Shown here one piece after another: positions 13,501 through 26,100 of a stretch of 59,316 nucleotides of DNA. The stretch is from Pholiota molesta (taxonomy: Eukaryota; Basidiomycota; Agaricomycetes; Agaricales; Strophariaceae). The number at the start of each line of letters is the position of its first letter. The stretch's first letter is position 1. The translations under genes and the position numbers were made by a program. Under the pieces are notes generated by a model that was given only the letters and a program-made list of their open reading frames with translations, did no database searches and was not told the origin of the DNA. Location of the stretch: assembly GCA_014925825.1 (NCBI GenBank), contig JACGCK010000248.1, forward strand, positions 1 through 59,316, given 5' to 3'.

Positions 13501-15819
13501 CTTAGGAAGCGCACTCCTTGAAGCAGACCTCTGCGTCAATCAACATGTATATACTCCTCGAGGCTCGGAAACTAGGGAGGAGGTTGCAACTTGCATCGCA
13601 CGTCGGGATCGAATGCTCTGTTATCGATAACTCAGTTGCGGGGCCATCACATGGACAGTGGCGGATCGACGGAAGCAGACGGAAGCGCAACCCCATCATG
13701 ATGCGCTACGATCTCTGCACAGGCGCCCGCCACCACGCGGTACATTGACAGGAGGGCGCGGTCGTGACTGCCTCTGCGCACGTTGGAGCCACCAGCGCGC
13801 ACGCGCCGAAATGCGCTGCACCCACGTGCGGTGTCGGCGGAGCGAGGAAGCCACCGCCTACGGGTCTGGTGAACATCTGTTGCGGATTGCCCGTGTTGGC
13901 TTAGGGTCGATCCTGTCGATCCGCTTCGGCTTCGTGCATTCGCGCCTCTGGGTCTTCGCGCACTTGCGCTCGTTATCCGCGGCATGGGTCACGCGCACGC
14001 GCTATGGCGCACCATATTATCATCCAACACAAAATGTGGTGAACCCTGCACCTAGAACCCGCACAATGCGTCGGCACATTATGCCGCACATACGAAGTGG
14101 AATTCGACGTTATCTATAAGGTCCATAGAGGTCCATACGAAAGTTCGGAGGGGGCTAAGCATTTACTAGTAAGTAGCCGTTTAAAGTCGATAAGCGATAG
14201 ACGAAGCGACGCGAAGCGCGTTGGTAATTTGCAATGGCCAAAACACATACGCCCAAAGAGGGCACGCCTGGAAGCACAATGGCGAAAAAAAACAAAGAGA
14301 TGAAGGACTGTGCTCGCAATGCGTACCAAGCTAGCACCCCCGTCAGAGGATATGTACGGAGAGAACTGGCAATTGGAGGAGACGCAGACGGAAGTCTGGG
14401 GAGGGAGTTGTGTATATAAGAGTACACATAAATATGGAAATGACACGTTTTCCATCGCAATCTATAAAGTCAGATTCCAGAAAGAAAATGGAAAAATCCC
14501 TCATACCATCGACCCATCCGTGTCGTCCGGCGTACCCAATTCGCTTCCCACGGTCCATATCCTCTCCTGGTCGGCTGGTCCTGCAAGAAGCACGCAAATT
14601 TTATTGGGAAATGTAAGCTGGAACAAACATGCAGCTGTTTCAGGGGTTTTCCCGAGTGCCCCTGGGGCCTACGTCAGGCTACCTAGAAAGCCTCAGCTTC
14701 CAGCCCAGAGACCGTACTGACGCTTTCGATTAGATCTTGAATAACGGAAGGAGGAATAGGCGCGTTTGGAGTGTACAGTCTTCACACGACGGTCTTGCCG
14801 CATCGAGGTCAACGCGTATGTCTGGCTGCACGAACGTGTATTGCAACTCGAATAACGATATGTATATCGTCTGAAAAGTAATAAAGAATGTAGAGATAAA
14901 TGGGCTGTATATCCTCCGAATAAATGAGCAGCGGAAGTCTCTAAGGCGCGATGCGACCTCTCAAATTGGGAGAAGCATGATTATGGAACCAAGCGGGGGC
15001 CGGTAGAGACAAGAGTGCGCGAGCGAGGAGGTAGACTGCCATACTTAGATAAGACCCAAGTATCGATACGACACAGCTGCGAGTCATATACTCGAATACA
15101 CTGCAGTGGCACAATACAGAGCCGAGATAAAGAGACAAGCACTGCCAGAGACTTCGACGGGCATGAGAGCGCGCTAAAGCCGCCTAGCACATCTACTGTA
15201 CTCACTAGAATGCGGAATAGCGCCCATACAAAAAAAAACTGCACCCGTGGGCAACCTGTGGGCAACCCGGGTACAACCCCTTGTACAGACCCATAGTAAA
15301 TTGAGGCCATGCATGGTGGCGGAAGCGCGAGTGCATCGCGCGTGGCCGCCAGATACGAGCAGTAGCGCTGTCAGCCAGAGAGAGAGGTGGTAAAGGCCAC
15401 TGCCCCCATGGACCTGCAACAACATGGCAGCGGCAGGTTCATGCCTATTTGCGGTGGGTGGATGGCGGGATAGCAAAAGATATAGTATAATGTGTGCTTG
15501 TGGTTGGGGAAGCTTGGCTCTGCAATCGTGGGAGGAGAGGAGGAGGGGTCGGGAAATCGGATAGGGAAAAGACACGGGGATTGGTGGACCCAGGAGAATG
15601 GATCGCGTTTGAACGGTTGCTGAGGGGCGAGGGGTCGCTGGGGGGGCTACATCCGGGGGTCCGGCAGACGTATCTCCTTCCGGGGGCCGATTGGATCTGG
15701 ATCGAGTGCGCGAGATTTGTGCCCAGCCGAATGCGGACGACCTCGCCTCTCGCGATTCAAAAAGAAAACTGTGAAAAAGGAGCGAAAGCATACGGAGCCT
15801 CGCCCCTCACCCACCTACA
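7570..15819. other. Long gene-poor stretch upstream of the GATA factor
   Basis: About 8.2 kb without a gene I can support. Open frames are short, overlap in all frames and show no family motif. The longest (12085-12645) has biased composition and no splice context. The first part to about 12 kb is AT-rich. From about 12.6 kb the DNA alternates between GC-rich patches and ordinary sequence, with a GC-rich inverted repeat near 12655-12717. It may include a very large regulatory region and decayed repeats; I could not delimit any element. Confidence 0.45.
12655..12717. repeat. GC-rich imperfect inverted repeat
   Basis: GCGCAGGCG on the left is complemented by CGCCTGCGC on the right. Between them lies a second GC-rich palindromic core, with CCCCGGGC occurring twice. 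It would fold into a strong hairpin. There is no gene nearby; function unknown. Confidence 0.45.
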
Positions 15820-17532
15820 ATGGAATCTCTTGCGTTCGACGGCTACACCTCCTACTCTGACGCCTCCACCCCTCGCACGCCCTCTCCTACAGAGATGCAC
15901 TTCCCCCACGACTTCAAGCAGGACATCGACCGCACCGTCCGCAACATCTTCCCCACAGACGACGACAACTCTAACGCGGTCCTCATCAACCCACAGGAGC
16001 AGAACTTCTGGCCTCAGAGTCAGAACCACAACGCCGGCCCCTTCAACTTCAACAACAATATGAGTTCCCGCAGCTCCCTCCTGGCGGAGCTATACGAGCC
16101 GGAACTCCACGAGCAATCCCTTTCCCCGCCTTCCGAAACGAACTTCCAGCAGGATAACTGGACTCAACAACCGCAGCAACAACACCATCAGCAAAGGCCA
16201 ACCGAATACACGTCAGTGCGCCGTGCAACCTTCCCTTACGTTCGCCACGACCGTGAAGACGGGCTGCCCATGCAGCAATATCCACCTTTCATGCAGCAGC
16301 AACACCAACAACACCCGCAATACCACCATCAGCAGATAATGCACCAACAGCATCATCAACACGCAGATAGCCTAGCGCACTATTCGCGCAACGACCGTCT
16401 TTACGATCATGGCGAAACCTTCATCCCTTCCATGACCTCCTCTCCCCACTCATCATACAACGAATTCGAACCCGAGCACTCAATCAAGCTCGAAGACGGC
16501 GGTGCACCCATTATGGTGCCCTCGCAATCGCCCTTCTACCGCCACTCGTCTGCAGGTTCTTCCTCTGGATCGCCAGGCGCGCACATGCATGCATTGAACA
16601 TGGGGTACCTGTCGCCACACACGGGGCTCCCGGTGCAACACACTGACGACGCAGCAAGCAAGGAGACACAATATTTGCGCAGGCGCTGCTTCAATTGTCA
16701 CACCACGGAGCCCCCTTCCTGGCGACGATCAACGCTCAACCCGGGCAAGATTGTGTGCAACAAGTGTGGTCTTTACGAGCGCACGCACCTACGCCCGCGA
16801 CCCCTGCGTTTTGATGAGCTGCGCGCAGGCAACAAGACACGCAAGCAGCAGAGCAAAGCAGGTGCCGCGGCTGCGGGCGGTGTTCCCGCGAATGGCACGA
16901 CGAGCCCCAAACAGAGCAAGCTTGTGAAGAAGGAGATGCGCGAGTTCGGCTCGAGTGCGCTTGTGCGTCGCAGCTCTGTATCATCCTCCAGCTCAGTGCA
17001 CTCGGGCAGCGGGGCGAGTGACTGGGACGATAATGGTGCGTTTCGCAGCAAACCGCTCTCTCCCCCTACCCTCAAGAAATCGCGTTTGGCTGTCAAATGC
17101 TGACTTTTCGCTTCTCCAGTGTCAATATACTCGTCTGGCTCCGCACCGCCGACGTCGTTTAACTCTCCCCTTCAAAACCCCTTCCCCCTCTCCCGTGACT
17201 CGCAATCTCCCCCACACGATGGTGGCATTCGCCTACCAAACAACCCGCTGTCTGACATCGCGTCCATGCATGTTAACCAGTCCCAACTCCAAAATCAAAG
17301 CCAAAGCCAGCATCCGACGCCACGGAAGTCGCATACATCCCCCGGATACTTCTCCCCATCGCTCAACGGCACTGGCAGCAGCAGTCTAGCAGGCAGTGTG
17401 CACGCGAGCCCCGCCATGAACCACGCGCAACTGCAGCTCTCGAGCCCAGACGATGTCGCGACGTACCTCACCGAGTCGACGAGTACGACTGCAAGCCCGC
17501 TGATGGCAGAGGTCACTGTGGGCTCGTCGTAG
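15820..17532 (+). CDS. GATA-type zinc-finger transcription factor
   Basis: Two exons, 15820-17035 and 17120-17532, code for 542 aa; the 84-nt intron is GTGCGT...CTCCAG. A single GATA finger lies at about residues 290-316 (RCFNCHTTEPPSWRRS then CNKCGLYERTHLRPRPLRF), followed by a basic extension. The loop between cysteine pairs is 19 residues (HTT...KIV), longer than the 17 or 18 of the classic fungal classes, and it has PPSW where many have TPLW. Upstream are Gln/His-rich tracts (about residues 115-125 and 150-185). Downstream the protein is Ser-rich, and the second exon is Ser/Pro/Gln-rich. This composition fits a nuclear regulator of nitrogen, light or developmental genes, but the target process cannot be assigned. 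The start is the first ATG of the long frame. It stands alone between two long gene-poor stretches. Confidence 0.93.
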
Positions 17533-20500
17533 GGTGCTTCGGACGTTGTCGGAAGGCGGTGAGCGCGCGTTGTGGAGGAAGAAAGACAAGAATGGGCGGG
17601 ATTGATCGCCTTTCCATTCATGGCTAATTAGGTCAGCGTTTGGAGCGCGACGGCGCGCGCGCCGCACTCAGGCGCGCCTCGGAGCGCATACATTCTCTGT
17701 CTACGGCGCTCGCGTCGTTTAGGCGACATTGGGCTCGCCGACGCGACTGGACACTGCTCATCGCATTTTGATACTCCTTCGCATTCTCTATGCTTCTGCA
17801 TCTGCTCGCTGCCGCGATGCTGTTTATCTATCTATCTATCGACGTATTTATTTGCCTGCATACCCCATCTGCTCATATACACCCAATTCCCGTGTACCAT
17901 TGTTTTTGTATCCCTTGCATGTTCTATTTCGTGTTTATTGTATGTGCGTACATACGTGAAAAGGAAAGGAAATCTATTCATCCATCCACCCTCTGTTCTG
18001 GAGCAGCGAAACCCTCACTCTTTTCTCGGCGTCTCGGCGATACCTTGCCTGTACTGGTTCTACTTCTCACACCTCGCCCACTTACTCCCCTCCTGGTTGT
18101 CTTCCATTTCGGAGTCTTTACGCGCCATTATCCTTGTTTTGCACATTTCTCCGCCGCTTTTGTCTTCTCTTTGTGCGCTCCTTTGTGTTTCTACTCTCAT
18201 CCACTCCATTGTTAACCTTATTTATTTATTGGAACGTCACACATGTTGTACTAGTAGCCTAGAGAACCCGCATATACAAATCTTGGAGCCTCTTCTACAA
18301 GCAGCCATACCTTTGAGGAGTGCAAAAAAACATCGCTTAAAGCCTTGCATGTATTCTTATGTACTGTTCGGAATTCCTTGGCTTTCAAGGTATGACACGC
18401 TCCAATGGGGTCTGCCTATAGGCGCCTTTCATGCCGTCTTAGTACGATGTCAATTTACTTACATTTCACAATTCACACACGTCCTGCCCGCTTGTGTTAA
18501 CCGCGGAGTACCTTCCTTCCCCTTTCCAGCCCTTTCCCCTCCTCGTCATGATGAAATAATATAAACCCTTTCAAGACGATCTGCCCACGACGTCAGCCGT
18601 CACGCAGACTTTTTACTAAACGTGAATCAAGCGGGACGCGGGACGCGCGAGCACGGCTCCGCCTCCCCGAATAGTTTAGCCTCGCTGGATAAACACATAC
18701 TCTGACTCTATTGCAGCCTGCTAAGTACTGAGCCTAGGTGCGGAGAATCCGACGCCGCCGCCGGATAGCTTCTTCCCCACGCTGTTCCATGTTCTACGTA
18801 GAAGATAGGATGGCGGATAGAATGAGTTTGGGGAATATAAGGAACGTGATGAAATGAGTATCCTTGACTAACAGTGACATGCTGGTGCTATTAGATAGAC
18901 TTAGAGTAGGATGCCCAATTGTAACTATATTAATACACGAGGCCCAGGAGATCGACGCCCTTCTTCGCGTCGTGACAAATACCGCAGTCAGTGCCGCTCA
19001 CCAATACGAGGATCCTGTTATTGAGCCTAGTACCCAATTGCATTTGGTTTGGGTAGCGTGCAGTGCGAAATAAGGCATGGCCCGCATGGGGTGCGGCGGC
19101 GCTGCTGAGTCAATACCTGAGTCCATTTAGCGCCAGCGCGCGGGGCCGCCGGCCTTAGCGTGTTTTCGAGCCTGTGGTAATTCATTCGTAAGTAAGACGC
19201 AGCGTCTCCCTAGTAAATAAGCTGAAAACATATACATACTTCGCACCCGGGCCAACGTTATTTGTTGACTGGGTGAATTGTCGGCAGAGGTAAATCCCGA
19301 CTAAGAACAAAAGGAACTCAATTGACATTAATGTCATCATAGGGTCACTATTCAATACTCTAAACAAAGTTGTGTCGCCCTGTCGGTATGTCAGTAGCTG
19401 CAGAGCTGATAAGCATAAGAGTGGCCAAAAGTTAAGCGCTGAAATTAATGCAACATTAGCGCGGTCAAGCTGTAAGCTGTACCCGTGTGAGGACAGCGGC
19501 AGTGTCTGCGGCCACAGCCCGGGAGACGCCCAGTCCGTGTCGCATGCACACAGCGCTTATCTCCCCCTCACCCCTTTCGAGCTTCTGTGTCAAGGCTGAG
19601 CTCTGTAAGAGCAGACACGCAATTTATCCTGTCTTCGTTCTTTCTCTATATGTCAATCGCAAAGCCTGGAAAACAGGGTCCAGAATCGACCGACATACGC
19701 AATCAATATGACATCGGCACGGCAAGGAGCCCCAGACCGCGCGGATGGCGCTCATATAATCGCACCAGATGATCTTCGCTTTTTTTCTGCTCAATTTCTT
19801 TGTTGTACATATGACGAAACCTAGTTGGATGTGCAAATTCACCCCCTCTAAGATACTTAATCGGGCCACTTTTCTCCCTATCTGCGAGGATACTAACCAT
19901 GTTTGTGTGCGGGTACTCGCGCTCTAGACGCGCTAGCCACGCTCTATGTTAACCTCGACGCCTCTCTTCGGCGAGGGGACGTTCTGCTAAACCGCGTCGG
20001 CGACTGCGAGTCCAAAGTAATATAACCGCGCAATCTGGACGCAGGGTCGGCGACAGGGCTGCGCTGCGTCCTGACTTGGCGTGACCCAACATGTGCTCGT
20101 TAGGCAGGTGGGGACCCACAGGCAGGCCCGCAATTTACCAGCAAAAATCCGGGGTTTGCGGGGGCAGTAGTCATCACAAGCGACGCGACTGTGCATCGCG
20201 CTGAGCATAGGGCAGCACGCGTTCCTACGCATCACTGGACGCGGGACCAGGCGGCGGGGACCGTCGAATATTTTATGCTGCAGGGGAGCAGGGTAGCGCA
20301 GGTTCAAACTAGAGTCTAGGCCTCAGCCCAAGGCCGTAAGGCTCAAGAGCTTGACGAGCAGCGAAGAGTGAGGTGGGATAATTAGGTAGGTTCAAGGTAG
20401 GTTCCATGTCATGCGCGTTTTTCGCGTTTTGTATGCAGTAAAAACGGCCCCCCGTTCTCCGTGTAATTTCCCTGGTGTCTCGTAATTACGTGGTAATTAT

Positions 20501-22580
20501 ACTCGCACCAATCAATTGAAGTTTTCCTTTGCTGGACTTTGGGTGGTTTTCTCCTCCCAGGAAAGAAGATAAAAGTTTGAGCCGTCGAAAAAGCAATTGA
20601 AATTCAACACGTTCGCACATGGAGCGGGCTAAGCTGCTCGAATATCTGACCAGAGCTTTGAGTGTATAATACTCTGTATTCTGGAAATAACCAACGTCGC
20701 TGCCTTTTGGCTTAATATTTTTTGAGATGCAGGTTTCCAATTTCGTAACCATTGGAAGCTTTCGCGAGGTGCATAATATAGAGCCGCGCACGGCGCATTG
20801 CGGCGTTCTCGATCAAAGGGAAATCGTTCTCAAGCTTCAAGCTGGGTGCCGTAAGTCTTCGTAAATGTCTGCCTGGTTCCGTATTCACATGTACTTCTTA
20901 TTTTTTTCTTGCTTACCATTCACTCGACGGCATATGAAACATATGTACATGTGTTGTTTGGAGATATTCTGAGCGCCTCCGAGTATATTGGACAACATAC
21001 TTACCCGGTCGGGCCAGCTGTACCATCGACACCCGAACTGCTCTGTTCCTAAGGAGATTTTTTCCAACAGATGGTCTATGATACAGTGCAATCGTTATTT
21101 TTCTCCTGACTTCTTGATACACAGCGAGCAAAGATAGTTGTCAAAAAAATGGTGGTACATGTGTGTACATACCACTCGCGCCGTAATGCAAAAAATGACA
21201 ACGACGCTATCAAATGGCGGTTCAGCGCATCCAGCGTCCCTACGTACGTCGACGCTTTCCTGAACGGGAAGGGATTCAAATTTTCGTATTGTAATCGAGG
21301 GTAATCACCCTGTATGTCAATTCCTATTGAATAGATAAGATATGTGCGTACCTGTTTTATCCAGTGAACACAGACGGTAACATTTTGGGAATAGGTTCGA
21401 CATCGAAAGGCGCCTAAATCATCGCGTGCGGCGGCAGTAAATCTAGAAACGCGCACGTTGCTAAAAATGAGGTCGGTATGCTCTAGTTTATACCCCAATT
21501 CCTATACTTTATCCTGCAGTCTTCAAATGAGCCTTGCCTGGAATGAAACCAGTCCCCTTACGCATTCAAATGCTCTCATATTTATCGATACTTACTTAGG
21601 AAACTCGTTAAAAAGATCTCTCTGCAAGGAAGTTTGGCACTAATTCATTCCATGAGTCTTTACGAGTCGTCCGCCATGGATATTCAAGTACACGTATGTG
21701 GCGGGAGGATCTATCACATTATTGAGAACTCAAGTAACGTTTCAATCTCAGAATTATTGGGCCACCATGTTGGGCTGGAAGTTGTGCTGCGCAGAATTTA
21801 TTCCATTGATTAAGTGCTGCCAACGGGCTGCCATATCTTGACTGTGGCGTTTGTTTTCAAGCTGTTTGTTCACGGAGTTTCTTCCACCTCTTCGCCTGCG
21901 ACTCGAGCAACCCTTCAAATATTCTCACCATTTAAATCGATTCGTTTCCAAGTTAACCAGCTTATTCAAGTGATATACAGTCATTAGCAGTTTACCACTA
22001 GATATCCGAGTGACCGTGTAGGTCGAAGTGCGGAGGTACATACCCTGCCCAAAAATAGAACAAAGCTACTTCGCGTTCGCCTCAATGGTTCCTTCCAGTT
22101 CTGTTATTCCTAATTGAAATACATAAAGTATCCGTATGCATCACCTTCTTCTGACTCAAATCAGTCTTCCGAGGCTGCAGAGCCGTTTTTCTCGGGGATT
22201 CGATTTCCAATGGTTTCTGTGTAGCCTTCTTTAATTCAGAGTTCCCATTCAGCTTCTCTTCTCTATCCTCACAGCATTTACGTGTCGAGAGAAGAGTATC
22301 GGATTCACGCTTGAATTTACAGTACAAGATAAGACTCACGGCTACTGAGCATAACTGAGTCTACTAGCGCCTATATACTCCCAAGTTGGTTCATTTGCCT
22401 TCATTAGATACTTATGTCTGTACATCTCCGACGGTTCACAGGGCAGTGAATGACTGCTTGAAATCTACATCTTCAACGCAGCAATTCAACAACTTCACAA
22501 CGGAATTAAACAAAGGAAAATATCCGCAGCGTATTCTCCAACATTTACCCTCTATTCCGCCCACTCCCTGTTCCTTAGCC
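17533..22580. other. Gene-poor stretch downstream of the GATA factor
   Basis: About 5 kb. Just after the GATA stop the plus strand is pyrimidine-rich, with a (TATC)4 microsatellite at 17825-17840, probably 3' UTR and downstream sequence. Open frames at 17790-18215 and 17938-18564 are low-complexity pyrimidine-tract translations rich in Leu, Ser, Cys and Phe. GC-rich patches near 18.6-20.4 kb look like decayed repeats, but I found no partner copy in the window. Confidence 0.45.
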
Positions 22581-22582
22581 TA

Positions 22583-23108
22583 TGGTGCCCCAGGCCTAGT
22601 CACCACATGTTTGGACAGCGGCCAAATTGGTGGCCAGCAAAAAAAAAATTCAACTCAAGCCAGATCTTGACATGGATCATTGAAATAAGTGTTTTGCACA
22701 CTATAATCTGCCAAATTGGCCTTTGCTGGCACCCTGATAGCCATTCACTGCAAGATTAGATTAGATTATAAACCATCTTTGAGTTCACTTATGTGTATTT
22801 TACATCCAAAAATTGAGCTGTGGATAGTTGGAGATCAGTATTGGTAGTTATCTAATCGGTAGATTGCTGTTAGATAATGCCTTATCTAATCTAAAATTAC
22901 CATATATGGACAGATGATCTTATCTGGCCAAATCTGAAATGGTCACAAAATATAACTCGCTCAGTTTTGCTTCAATCAAGAAACCCTTTGGAGGTTTGAT
23001 AGACAATTGCAAAAGGAGCATTTTCACCAAGTAACTAAGAAATTGGGGAAATTTCTGAACCTGAATAAACTTTGTCACAAATATGTGGTGACTAGGCCTG
23101 GGGCACCA
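22583..23108. mobile_element. MITE-like element with 26-bp terminal inverted repeats and TA target duplication
   Basis: The left end (22583-22608) begins TGGTGCCCCAGGCCTAGTCA and continues CCACAT. The right end (23083-23108) is its exact reverse complement over 26 bp. TA dinucleotides flank both ends (22581-22582 and 23109-23110), as for elements that duplicate TA. The 526-bp interior is AT-rich, has no transposase, and carries several copies of an AGATTAGATTA/TATCTAATCTA-type motif. Perfect TIRs with no coding capacity fit a non-autonomous DNA transposon. The superfamily is not assigned. Confidence 0.8.
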
Positions 23109-23110
23109 TA

Positions 23111-26100
23111 ATCCATTCGTAGTACTTAGTCCAGAATTCACACGTATGTTACAGTTGACTTGCTTTATGGCGTTATTCTTTGGGCCTTTGTGTCAACCAA
23201 AAATGGAAAGCAGCCTTTCTCAGAATTGGCTCCCGAAATTCTTGAAACATGTACTCCTCCCCTTCTCTAAGCTCTCCCTTTAAATTTAGCTAGTCCTATG
23301 AAGAGTTCATGCTCAAACTTATTATACCCTTCGTCTTTGCTTCCACTCAAAATTCGGAGTGGTAGTTGGCTCCATGCTCCAACTGCTGGAGACTCGAACT
23401 AATCTAAGTCCTTGCAATGCCGACATACCCGCAATCTCGATATATTGACATTGATTTTCCCTGAAAGTATAATTACTGTTGCATTCGTTTAGTCCCTTAA
23501 GTCCGACTCACAATGTTAAGGTCATGATCACTGAGATATTGACGGTGAGGTATCAGTACTTCAGTCTTCAGCTACATATTGTTTACATGCATATGACATA
23601 GCTGTCCGACCTCTTAAGGTAACCTGTATTCGAAGTCGGGATAAATTGGACTGTCTTACGAAGCGTCCTTTGATCACGGGTGTAGAATGACTCGTGGCTT
23701 TCTACTTAGCTGAGGCCTCGCCCACTTACGGAAGTCATTCACCCAGTAACTAAATTTTGACAATAGGTGAGCAAGTATCCTTGAACTTGAACAACACTGC
23801 CATGGTCGGGCAACTTGCAACATTCGCAAGCGAATTCATTGGAAGTTCCTGATGGACTGTAGAACTGAGATATAACCTTACTTCAAATACCGGCGCCTTC
23901 TTATCAGCGGATGATAAAAATTTTCAGATTGGGAGCGCGTAATATTACGCTCGACGTTTCACGAAAACCTCAGGTTTTGTACAGTCGTTTCTGACATATT
24001 CAGTCATTGACAAGAGCATGCGCATCCACCGCGTGTTGACACCTTCTCAAGTACTTCGGGGGGAGAAGCGCAACGGAACGTAGTCTAGCATTATCTATAA
24101 CAATATTTATTATCAACAGCGTCTGTACCTCAGATAACTGTTGAAAGACTACATCGTGGAGAGTGAAGTTTTATAAGCGCCGAGAAACCTTCAAAATGGA
24201 CGCTCAATGCTTCCATTTTGTATTTCTAGGCACCTCAAATTAACCATCGATGTAATTTTGGCATGTGAGCGGCAGAACATAAGGAGGAGATGAAGTAAAA
24301 ATTTGATGACTTCGCACCCAGTATTCCGCTTTGTTTATCAGTATTCTCGAAGGCCGTTGATTGAAAAAAACCTCAATTAGCACTGACTATCAGTGCTGAG
24401 CGTTGGGCGCCCATCTGGGCGTGGGCAGGTAATCAACTACAGGTGCTTGACGGAAACATAAATAAATGGACTCCGAGTCAAGTCTATTTTTGGCGCTATT
24501 CGTACCTCTAGACCTCGATACAATTGCATTACAGGTCATGTTTATGGTGACTGCATTGGAGTTCATGTGTCTAGAAGCTGCTAAACTCTGAACCTCTCTC
24601 GTCTGAGGCACATTTTCTATGCCTTTGATCGGGGCGGGACTTGTGGACCATAGCATAGATCTATTCTCATGACATTGATCTGACAATAATCATAACACGG
24701 AATCGAGGACTTCGGAATGGGTACACCTTTTACCCAGAAGACAATGGGCAGCTGAGCATCGGAAGCACGCTATGCGCGCTGAAGTCTTAATAGATTGTTT
24801 ATTTTTTTCTGACTCTACTACGGCCACAGTTCTTACCCTGACATACCATCACATTACGCTGGATAATTTGCAGATGGAATGAATATGTGGATGAGATGAA
24901 CGACAGCCTTCTGCTAAAGGTGTGTCAAGCAGTCTTCTTCGAGCGCTAATGTTCCCAAAAAAAATTCTCAGCTCCCCAGCAACAGCGGTAGTGCTTGTGA
25001 CTGTGGACTAGGCTACCGTCATACATAGGAATAAGTTAGAACTGCTGGTACGCTTCTCCATGAAATGCACAGCATCCACTTCCGAAGGACACACCAAGAG
25101 TCCAAGACGGGGTTTAATATAGCCCATTGAAGAACAGGTGGGTATAAATAACCGTGAAACAATACAAAGGAGGCTGTTGAGCTTTCATAGCAAGAAAAAG
25201 AAGCGATGGAATAACGGAACAACTTAGGATAGATGGACATCTTGCAAGTAACACCATTTCGGAACGCGCCAGAGGATATTTCGATGCTCAGCGCGTAATG
25301 TGGATAGCATTCGACAGTCAGCTCAGAATCAACGTTTCAACGGGGCTGCGTAGCCAGAAACTATGTAGGGAGTATCCATTAGCTCATATGTAGTACAGAC
25401 TGCAGTGTCCCCGCGCTAAATTCGAAGTGGTGTACCTGCTGAAACGTGGAGCTTGAAAGCCCGAGAGACTCGGAATATGTGGAGAAGAGCCTTAGGTGAC
25501 GTCTCTCAGCTGTAAATGGCATCCGCGTGAGCGAAGCACGGCCAGGGAACGTGATGGAAGGGGGAAAGAGGGTAATCGTAATCTTATCAGCGGATATAGG
25601 CACTTCATTTACACGCAATCCGTGAAACGCGAAGCGTTCATCTTTCAGCGCAAAACTGTAATGAGAGCGTCAGGTATGCTATTAACGCGTGGATAAGGGA
25701 ACCTGAGGATCAGACCTTCTTACCCACACCAATATCGCCCGAACTCCTTCGCCATCGCCTTCCGAAGTCCGCTGCGGTAGGACTTTCAGCCCACATTAAG
25801 AAGAATCCAAATGTGAAGTCCGTAAATGAGCTGAAGAACCGCAGCGCCCGACTTGCCCGCCATCCACGATTGGGATTACATAGCAATGGGCCGTACACTG
25901 TACCCTCGACGCAGCAGGATCCGAGGGAAGGATACTTGACACGCCTAAATCTATAGCGCAGCTTGCCAAATCAACCTTCAATATGTCTGGCGCCACTCCA
26001 GATGGCTGATTCGACGGTTGGATTAAAAATGTAAGTTTGAAGCTCAAGAGAATATTCACAAGGAAACGAGTGGAGCGCGGGAGAACAAGTCTGTTTTTGG

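Noticed and set aside
25718..25955. Plus-strand frame containing LLRHRLPKSAAVGLSAHIKK
   Set aside because: Composition is plausible for coding DNA, but there is no start, no neighbouring exon and no known family.
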